From: Spartobacteria bacterium
GTDB taxonomy: Bacteria > Verrucomicrobiota > Verrucomicrobiia > Chthoniobacterales > UBA6821
Length of the DNA: 64,000 bases
Assembly (NCBI GenBank): GCA_947487385.1
Contig: CANKWU010000008.1
Span: forward strand, 1 to 64,000
Reading direction: 5' to 3'
The position numbers and the translations under genes are program-made. The notes below the pieces were generated by a model. The model had not been told where the DNA came from. It saw nothing but the letters and a program-made list of their open reading frames with translations, and ran no database searches. Positions 58,951 through 64,000 of the stretch are shown here, one piece after another (position 1 is the first letter of the stretch; every line of letters starts with the position of its first letter).

Positions 58951-59454
58951 TTATCTTCCCGATTCATCCTCCATTGCCTGGAGAAGGCACTCCTGAATGA
59001 ACGCGTAAAAATTCACCTGCATGAGAGCGAGGCCCCGTTCGGTGGAGAGATCGGAGGACTCCTTCTCGGAGAGATCTTTTTCAGTGAACCGATTTTCCTC
59101 AGCAAGAGCTAAGCGGAGAGCATTCAGTGTCGTCAACCAGGCATCCGTATGATCGGGAGAGATCTCCAGGATCCAGGAGGGAGTCTTCCCCTTCTGCTGA
59201 ATCATGCCGGCCAGATCGTCCGACACTACGGCTCGCTCCAGATCAAAATGATGCCTTAGGTCCGGCTGTACATGGTCCTGCCAGTCAAGGCGCAGCTCCT
59301 TGCCCTCACCGGGAGATGGCAATAGACGCGCACTCCCCTCGGGATAACGCTCCCAGGGGTCCATGGCGACAACCTGCAGCAACTCGCCCAGCAAAGGATG
59401 AATCCTGCTAAAGCGGAAGTTTCCGTTTTTTGAGCGCTCGAAGATCATCGGCAT
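58951..59454 (-). CDS. DUF2017-type protein next to clpS
   Basis: This 167-residue protein is acidic, soluble and mostly helical: FERSKNGNFRFSRIHPLLGE near the start, then DLRHHFDLERAVVSDDLAGM, and a C-terminal LMQVNFYAFIQECLLQAM helix. It resembles DUF2017, a family found beside clpS in actinobacteria (for example the Mycobacterium clpS locus). Here too it lies 39 bases downstream of clpS. A role as a partner of ClpS or of the Clp protease is plausible but not shown. It is followed by recO after six bases. Confidence 0.65.
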   Translation of the reverse strand: MPMIFERSKNGNFRFSRIHPLLGELLQVVAMDPWERYPEGSARLLPSPGEGKELRLDWQDHVQPDLRHHFDLERAVVSDDLAGMIQQKGKTPSWILEISPDHTDAWLTTLNALRLALAEENRFTEKDLSEKESSDLSTERGLALMQVNFYAFIQECLLQAMEDESGR

Positions 59455-59492
59455 TCAGTCCCTTAATTAACCTCTAGTAATCTTAATTAACC

Positions 59493-59789
59493 TCAGGAGG
59501 ACTTCTCCAGGGTTGCCAGCAGAAGGAACGCGTGAAGCTGCTGAACGTAGTGCTCCGCCCGCTCTCTGCCGCCGCTCCAGACGACCGATCGTCCCTTGCT
59601 ATGGACCTCCATCATGTGTCTCTCGGCGCGCTCCCTTGTCCACCCGAAGATCCTACGGAAAACCATCGTGACATAGCTCATGAGATTCACAGGATCATTG
59701 TGAACCACGACCAGCCAAGGAAGATCAAGACCCTCCAACAGATCGGCTTCTGGAGCATCAAGAAGCCCCGGCTCGCTCATCGCCTGCAT
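59493..59789 (-). CDS. clpS: ATP-dependent Clp protease adaptor ClpS
   Basis: ClpS delivers N-degron substrates to ClpAP or ClpCP. The 98-residue protein has the core pattern LPWLVVVHNDPVNLMSYVTM, with the HNDxxNxM residues that bind the N-terminal side chain, then FGWTRERAERHMMEVHSKGR. The end (AEHYVQQLHAFLLLATLE) is typical. The ATG at 59789 overlaps the previous gene, and an ATG at 59780 is equally possible. It lies between a UreF-like gene and a DUF2017 gene in a compact run. Confidence 0.93.
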   Translation of the reverse strand: MQAMSEPGLLDAPEADLLEGLDLPWLVVVHNDPVNLMSYVTMVFRRIFGWTRERAERHMMEVHSKGRSVVWSGGRERAEHYVQQLHAFLLLATLEKSS

Positions 59790-60382
59790 GGTTGACTCAC
59801 AGGCATGATCTGCTCCGAGCTGGCAAGATCAACCGAGGCCCCGATCCCATCGATCAGAAAACGGGAGATATCACGGCCATCCATGCCGGCACCGATTCCC
59901 TCCTGCATCAAGTACGAGGCGACCATCACCCTGGGTGGAAGATGAAACAGGTTAGCTCGCAACGCATGGGTGATCGCGAAATGCCCGGGTGAGTTTCCCG
60001 CTTGGACCGCAGCGCGATACCGCTCGACCACCCGGTCACCACGGGGAGCAAGCAATCCCAGAAGCAGCCTCTTTCCCTCATCACGGCTCGACAGGCGGAC
60101 CGATAAGGGAAGCGCCTTATCCAGCACACAATCAAGTGCCGTGAGTTCAAAACTCCCGCCCTCGGTTGCCAAGGCGACAACCTGCAGAAGCGTTGGATGA
60201 ATGATCGGGGTAAAGAGCGAGGCATTCCAGTTTAGCACCGAGGAGGCCACCGGCCCCCGGATCGAGAGGGTCGCCTCCCCCATGGCATCCAGAAACGGAT
60301 TGCAGAGCTCGGCACTCCGGGCAACAAGGGAATAATCCCCCTCCTCAGGAATTTCCTCACGTTGGATGGCAGCCTCTCTCAC
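59777..60382 (-). CDS. UreF-like protein, tentative
   Basis: This 201-residue soluble helical protein has no membrane segments. Some stretches recall the UreF family: TLLQVVALATEGGSFELTAL near residue 63, RLSSRDEGKRLLLGLLAP in the middle and GHFAITHALRANLFHLPPRV with ASYLMQEGI later, in the right order. No other urease gene is present, so if it is a UreF homologue it has another job or works with distant genes. It could also be an unrelated helical protein. The stop overlaps the clpS start, and ybeY lies ten bases upstream. Confidence 0.5.
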   Translation of the reverse strand: MREAAIQREEIPEEGDYSLVARSAELCNPFLDAMGEATLSIRGPVASSVLNWNASLFTPIIHPTLLQVVALATEGGSFELTALDCVLDKALPLSVRLSSRDEGKRLLLGLLAPRGDRVVERYRAAVQAGNSPGHFAITHALRANLFHLPPRVMVASYLMQEGIGAGMDGRDISRFLIDGIGASVDLASSEQIMPVSQPCRR

Positions 60383-60392
60383 GGGTCGAAAG

Positions 60393-60836
60393 CTAGCATA
60401 CCTCCCGAAGGGAGGCCTCTAAAATTTCCTTCTGCCGTGCGTGCATAATGAAACGCTCTTTTTCAGTCAGATCATCATAGCCCAGGAGGTGCAGCAGACC
60501 ATGAATGGCACAGAGGGCAACCTCGTGGTCAGCAGGATGAGCGAACTTGCGGGCATTAGCCGTGGCAATCGGAACACCGATCAGGATCTCCCCATGCTCG
60601 AAGGTGATCACATCAGTCGGCGTCGGATCATCCAGAAACTCAGCGTGAACCTTCGTGATCGCAGCCTCCCCCACCAGCGTGATCTCGATTTCCGGAGGGA
60701 GCTGCCTTCCCGGAGATCGAGGTTGGGAAAGACAGAGGGGCAGCGCTGCTTCCACGATCCTACGGATGAATGGCACATCGAGCTTCAAGGAACGGGAACG
60801 CTGGCGGTTGGCCCAGAGAAGAGTGGTTCGTTTCAT
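60393..60836 (-). CDS. ybeY: endoribonuclease YbeY
   Basis: YbeY is a zinc-dependent RNase that matures the 3' end of 16S rRNA and takes part in ribosome quality control. The 147-residue protein has the metal site HGLLHLLGYDD (family HGxLHLxGYDH, the last His being Asp here) and the middle DVITFEHGEILI segment. The N-terminal part is short but typical. The start is the ATG at 60836 (MKRTTLLWANRQR). The next gene downstream is a UreF-like gene. Confidence 0.92.
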   Translation of the reverse strand: MKRTTLLWANRQRSRSLKLDVPFIRRIVEAALPLCLSQPRSPGRQLPPEIEITLVGEAAITKVHAEFLDDPTPTDVITFEHGEILIGVPIATANARKFAHPADHEVALCAIHGLLHLLGYDDLTEKERFIMHARQKEILEASLREVC

Positions 60837-60894
60837 CAGATTGCGTCAGCGGTCCCTAAAAGCACTGTATCCACCCAATGCACTCTTTTTCACT

Positions 60895-63324
60895 CTATTC
60901 CCTCTCATCCAGAGTGCCGGCGGTGACTCCGAGCTGGGATCTCGCTCGGAGTGAGCGCCAGAGATCGCTTCCCTGGGTCTGACCTCCTAGAAGGGCTTGG
61001 TAAGCACTCAGGATCTCCCGCGTCCTTCCAGCATCCTCCTCGAGTAACTCGACGCGGAAGTGACGCACTCCGGCATCGCAGAACTCCTGAAAATATTCCG
61101 CCCCAGTTTGAGCGACTGCATTAAACAAAGTATTCCTACACCCAACATCAGCGCGCAGTGGATGCTTCATGCCGACGCGATCGCGAAGGTGGACGCGGTG
61201 GCTCTCGCACGGTCTGCCGCAGTCGGTGTGATCCTTCCCCTCGGAGAGGAAGGCGGCGAAGACACAATGCTCCATATGAAACATCGGCATATGCTGATGA
61301 ATCGTCAGCTCGAACCATGCAGGAGTCGCGGCCTTGAGAAGGTCCAAGACTTGACCCGCATTCAAATCATAGCTCACCGTGACGCGGTTCAGACCACGAT
61401 CCATGAAGAACTGGGCACTTAGTGGATTGGCCACATTGAGGGAAAAGTCACCGACCGTGACGAGATCTGTCCCTGCGAAATGGGTGATGGCCCCGAGATT
61501 ACGAATCAAGACACCATCGGGATCGGCATTTTCAATCAGCTTGAAGAATCCCTCCTCTGTCGCTTTCTGAATACGAGGAGTAGCCAGCAGAATGCGGGCA
61601 CCGCCATGAGCCCTCACCAGGACCACGGCATCCTTGTAACGACGAATATCCTCGAAGTCGGCATAGAGTTCCTGCACCCCCGCGTCGAGCGCGGCTTCCA
61701 GCTGTTCCATGCTACGGCAGAGCACATTGAGTGAGAGTGGCTCAGCGGTCGGTATAGCCACCTTTGTCGCAGGCCTCACATTCTGAAGAAGATCGCTCCA
61801 ATGACCGGGAATCTCAATCCGTGGGTGGTTGGATGCGATCAGCAACCGCTCCAGCAATTGACGCCTCATTCTGTTGATCTCACCGATCGGAAGAATCACC
61901 TCCCCCTCGATATTGATGATGATCTTGCGAAGTTCGAGGCCTGAGTCGGCCGTTTTTTCAAGCTGCACGCGAAGTTTTTCCTCCGTGAGAGGTGCATTCC
62001 TCGCAGCCTCGAGTGGCAGGATCGACTCCACGGAGACATCTCCGGACTGCATCACAAGAGGCATCTCGGCACGGCCTGAAAGGATAACATCAAACGGGGT
62101 TCGATGCCGCGGAGCGATACGGCTTGTGTAGGATTGACGGAGTCGCTTGTCGAGATCGGGATCATTGGTTTTCCAGATCCGATCACCAACCTTCAGACAC
62201 TTCATGTTGAGATGTCCGTGACGGAAATAGTAGCGGCCCTCCCGGATTTCATAGATTCGCCCCCCCTGTTCCTGATCGGTATCAGTTCCTGCATCAAAGA
62301 CGATCCCGTCTCCAGGTTTAAGCGGGACAAGGGCCTCAAAGGCCACGAAGTCCGAGCCGAGCGAGGCAATCGTCGCGACAAAGGCTCCTCTCTTCTTGCC
62401 GAAGCGGGCATGCACCAACTCCTGATGATTCACCCCATGCATCCACCCGGAGTAGAGTCCTCGTGAAAAGGCCATCTCCAGCTGGTAACGATCCTCAGGA
62501 CTTGCCTCACGGGCAAGACCAGCCAAGGAAGCATCGATGGCCTTCCGGTAGACTTGGCAAACCGCCGCCACATATTCAGGGGACTTGAGGCGTCCCTCGA
62601 TCTTGAAACTGGTGACGCCCGAGGCGATCAGTTCGGGAAGATCGTTCACCGCCGCCAAATCCTGAGGTGAGAGCAGATAGCGGCGGTCTCCGAGATCACG
62701 AATGGCCCCATCGACCACCAGCTCATACGGCATGCGGCACGCTTGGGCACACTCCCCACGGTTTGCACTCCGCTGTCCCAGGGACTCACTGGTCAGACAT
62801 TGGCCGGAGTAGGCCACACAGAGGGCACCGTGAACAAAGACCTCAAGCGGCATCCTGGAAGTGTCGAATCGCTTCAGTTCACGCAGGGAAAGCTCGCGGG
62901 CCAGCACCGAACGCGTGATTCCCAACTCCCTGGCGATTTCGACACCCTGGGGAGAGGTCAGCGTCATCTGGGTCGAGGCATGAATCGGAAGCTCCGGCAC
63001 CAAGGCAGCCGCCAGCCTCACTAGGCCGATATCCTGAACGATCAGGGCATCGACCCCGCAGCGGTTCAGCAATCGCAGGTAATCAGCCGCATCCTCCAAC
63101 TCCGAGGTGAACACCAAGGTATTCAACGTCACATAGGCCTTCACCCCATGGCGGTGACAGAAGGCGATGACTTCGGGGAGTTCCTCCTCGGTGAAGTTAT
63201 CGGCACGCAGGCGTGCATTGAACCTTGGCAATCCGAAAAAGACGGCATCAGCCCCGTTCGCGACGGCCGCTTTCAGACAGTCCCATCCTCCCGCAGGAGC
63301 AAGCAGCTCGGGACTTAAAGGCAT
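60895..63324 (-). CDS. U32 family peptidase-like protein
   Basis: The protein has about 809 residues. The N-terminal part is a U32 domain, SPELLAPAGGWDCLKAAVAN, then ADAVFFGLPRFNARLRADNF, and the family signature ELSLRELKRF with the HGALCVAYSGQCLTS segment and CAQACRMPYEL, whose Cys residues fit a metal or Fe-S site. Members such as RlhA hydroxylate 23S rRNA, and others act in ubiquinone synthesis or collagen degradation. A second U32-like half (about 530-812) ends with FMDRGLNRVTVSYDLNAGQV and CGRPCESHRVHLRDRVG. The ATG at 63324 is preferred to a TTG nine bases earlier. Confidence 0.9.
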   Translation of the reverse strand: MPLSPELLAPAGGWDCLKAAVANGADAVFFGLPRFNARLRADNFTEEELPEVIAFCHRHGVKAYVTLNTLVFTSELEDAADYLRLLNRCGVDALIVQDIGLVRLAAALVPELPIHASTQMTLTSPQGVEIARELGITRSVLARELSLRELKRFDTSRMPLEVFVHGALCVAYSGQCLTSESLGQRSANRGECAQACRMPYELVVDGAIRDLGDRRYLLSPQDLAAVNDLPELIASGVTSFKIEGRLKSPEYVAAVCQVYRKAIDASLAGLAREASPEDRYQLEMAFSRGLYSGWMHGVNHQELVHARFGKKRGAFVATIASLGSDFVAFEALVPLKPGDGIVFDAGTDTDQEQGGRIYEIREGRYYFRHGHLNMKCLKVGDRIWKTNDPDLDKRLRQSYTSRIAPRHRTPFDVILSGRAEMPLVMQSGDVSVESILPLEAARNAPLTEEKLRVQLEKTADSGLELRKIIINIEGEVILPIGEINRMRRQLLERLLIASNHPRIEIPGHWSDLLQNVRPATKVAIPTAEPLSLNVLCRSMEQLEAALDAGVQELYADFEDIRRYKDAVVLVRAHGGARILLATPRIQKATEEGFFKLIENADPDGVLIRNLGAITHFAGTDLVTVGDFSLNVANPLSAQFFMDRGLNRVTVSYDLNAGQVLDLLKAATPAWFELTIHQHMPMFHMEHCVFAAFLSEGKDHTDCGRPCESHRVHLRDRVGMKHPLRADVGCRNTLFNAVAQTGAEYFQEFCDAGVRHFRVELLEEDAGRTREILSAYQALLGGQTQGSDLWRSLRARSQLGVTAGTLDERE

Positions 63325-63330
63325 GGTAAT

Positions 63331-63412
63331 CAAAAGATGAATGATGAAATGTAGAAATAAGTCGGAATGCTCAGCTCTTCATCGTTCATTCTTCACTCCT
63401 CCTTTTTCCTTT
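63331..63412. repeat. imperfect inverted repeat of ATGAA/TTCAT words
   Basis: The left side (AAAAGATGAATGATGAAATG) and the right side (CTTCATCGTTCATTC, then TTCACTCCTCC) are imperfect inverted repeats in the spacer between thiS and the U32 gene. The words match those near 32630-32721 and 63626-63720. Confidence 0.5.
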
Positions 63413-63416
63413 GAGT

Positions 63417-63617
63417 TCATCCTCCCGCTGCAACCTTCATGAGTTCCAGGCGATCACCCTCGACCAATGTGACAGATGACCACTCCGACCGATGAAGTGC
63501 CTTGCCATTATACTCCACGAGCATCAAGGGCAACGGCAGGGAAAGCTCGTGAAACAGATCCTCCAATGACGTGGACGTCACCTCGCTGGATTTACCGTTA
63601 ATCGTCAGAAGAGGCAT
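63417..63617 (-). CDS. thiS: sulfur carrier protein ThiS
   Basis: ThiS carries sulfur as a C-terminal thiocarboxylate for thiazole synthesis in thiamine. The 66-residue beta-grasp protein reads MPLLTINGKSSEV, then LEDLFHELSLPLPLMLVEYN and the final EGDRLELMKVAAGG, with the required Gly-Gly end. The start is the ATG at 63617. It lies downstream of thiH, from which it is separated by a small inverted repeat, and is upstream of the U32 gene on the same strand. Confidence 0.93.
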   Translation of the reverse strand: MPLLTINGKSSEVTSTSLEDLFHELSLPLPLMLVEYNGKALHRSEWSSVTLVEGDRLELMKVAAGG

Positions 63618-63625
63618 CAGCTTGA

Positions 63626-63720
63626 ATGATAAAGGTTGAGGGATGAATTATGAAATTGAGGCCACAGCCAAAGGCTTCCTACTTTCATCATTCATACTTC
63701 TGACTTGATCCTTTCTCAAT
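63626..63720. repeat. imperfect inverted repeat invading the end of thiH
   Basis: Left words (GAATGATAAAGGTTGAGG, then GATGAATTATGAAATTG) and right words (CTTTCATCATTCATAC, then TTCTGACTTGATCC, then TTTCTCAAT) form an imperfect inverted repeat. The right half lies inside the thiH reading frame and encodes its last residues, so the element seems to have inserted at the 3' end of that gene. Confidence 0.5.
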
Positions 63721-64000
63721 ATCGCAGCGTCCCAGTCTTTCCAGACGGGCTCCAGACCACGGGCTTCAAGCATGGAGGCGACCTCTGCAGGAGTACGCTC
63801 ATCGCTGATTGAGAACTGCTCGGTGGCCGAGGTGCTTCCACAGGTTGCCTCGATCCTTTTCCCCTTTACCGTTTGATGGAGTTGATCAGCTCCCTGTCCG
63901 GTATAGCCGCCCGGTTCGGTATGGCTTCCAGCGCTCATCATCGTGATGCCGAGAGGGGCCAAGGCATCGCGCAAGGGGGCAGTTTCACGCGTGCTTAGGA
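63648..64000 (-). CDS. thiH: 2-iminoacetate synthase ThiH, C-terminal part (runs off the window)
   Basis: ThiH is a radical-SAM enzyme that makes dehydroglycine from tyrosine for the thiazole ring. Only the C-terminal 117 residues are in the window. The reading frame is open to the right edge, so the start lies outside. Visible family parts are [53 protein letters not shown] and [14 protein letters not shown]. The final residues after about DAAILRK ([13 protein letters not shown] and the rest) are encoded by an inverted-repeat element and look like an added tail. The radical-SAM CxxxCxxC site is not in view. Confidence 0.85.
   Translation of the reverse strand, partial: LSTRETAPLRDALAPLGITMMSAGSHTEPGGYTGQGADQLHQTVKGKRIEATCGSTSATEQFSISDERTPAEVASMLEARGLEPVWKDWDAAILRKDQVRSMNDESRKPLAVASIS

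Overview
The window looks like a chromosomal segment of a Verrucomicrobiota bacterium, probably aquatic. The grounds are an LpxC-FabZ fusion, LPS and Kdo genes (Gram-negative envelope), a eukaryotic-type glutamine synthetase (GSII), a PEP-CTERM exported protein, clpS next to a DUF2017 gene, and a proteorhodopsin with a complete retinal pathway. No one feature is decisive. No rRNA, CRISPR array or intact transposase was found.

Layout. 0.2-5.1 kb (minus): ispA, aspartate aminotransferase, a two-domain nucleoside diphosphate kinase and rarA. 5.1-10.8 kb: a universal stress protein, two glycosyltransferases, a small exported protein, kdsD, efp and a membrane HExxH protein. 10.8-13.4 kb: an integron remnant, made of a truncated integrase on the minus strand followed by four gene cassettes on the plus strand, each closed by an attC site. 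13.4-18.0 kb (minus): hisD-folP-cdaA-cdaR-like-glmM, which links c-di-AMP synthesis to cell-wall precursor supply. 18.0-26.9 kb: exported and polysaccharide proteins (PEP-CTERM aspartic-protease-like protein, GH26, a GH18/NodB/GT2 fusion, an Ala-rich protein, a lipoyl-like domain protein, a LamG protein). 27-30.6 kb: hom-thrC-lysC. 30.9-33.8 kb: rplQ, rpoA and GSII. 34-36.2 kb: a kinase-like/PP2C fusion and an exported EEP-family protein. 36.3-38.9 kb (minus): a SAM-I riboswitch followed by a second threonine-synthase-like gene, a MoaD/ThiS-like carrier, a NIL-domain gene and rpiB. tRNA-Arg(ACG) follows. 39-45.4 kb (minus): proteorhodopsin, crtE, crtI, crtB, crtY and blh. 45.5-50.4 kb: SOUL protein, ogt, an RluA-type synthase, a LolD-like ATPase, lpxC-fabZ and lpxA. 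50.4-53.1 kb: a conserved protein of unknown function, an inverted-repeat element and a RadC-like fragment. 53.1-57.2 kb (minus): a Fur-family regulator and sufCBD. 57.2-64 kb (minus): GH8, recO, DUF2017, clpS, a UreF-like gene, ybeY, a U32 peptidase, thiS and the 3' part of thiH.

How the genes connect. The crt genes make beta-carotene from isoprenoid precursors, Blh cleaves it to retinal, and the rhodopsin binds retinal as a predicted green-absorbing proton pump. hom, thrC and lysC supply the aspartate-family amino acids. The second ThrC-like gene sits under a SAM-I riboswitch and beside a C-terminal diglycine carrier, which points to sulfur or methionine metabolism rather than plain threonine synthesis. 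That riboswitch cluster and the decaying integron are the two most interesting parts of the window.
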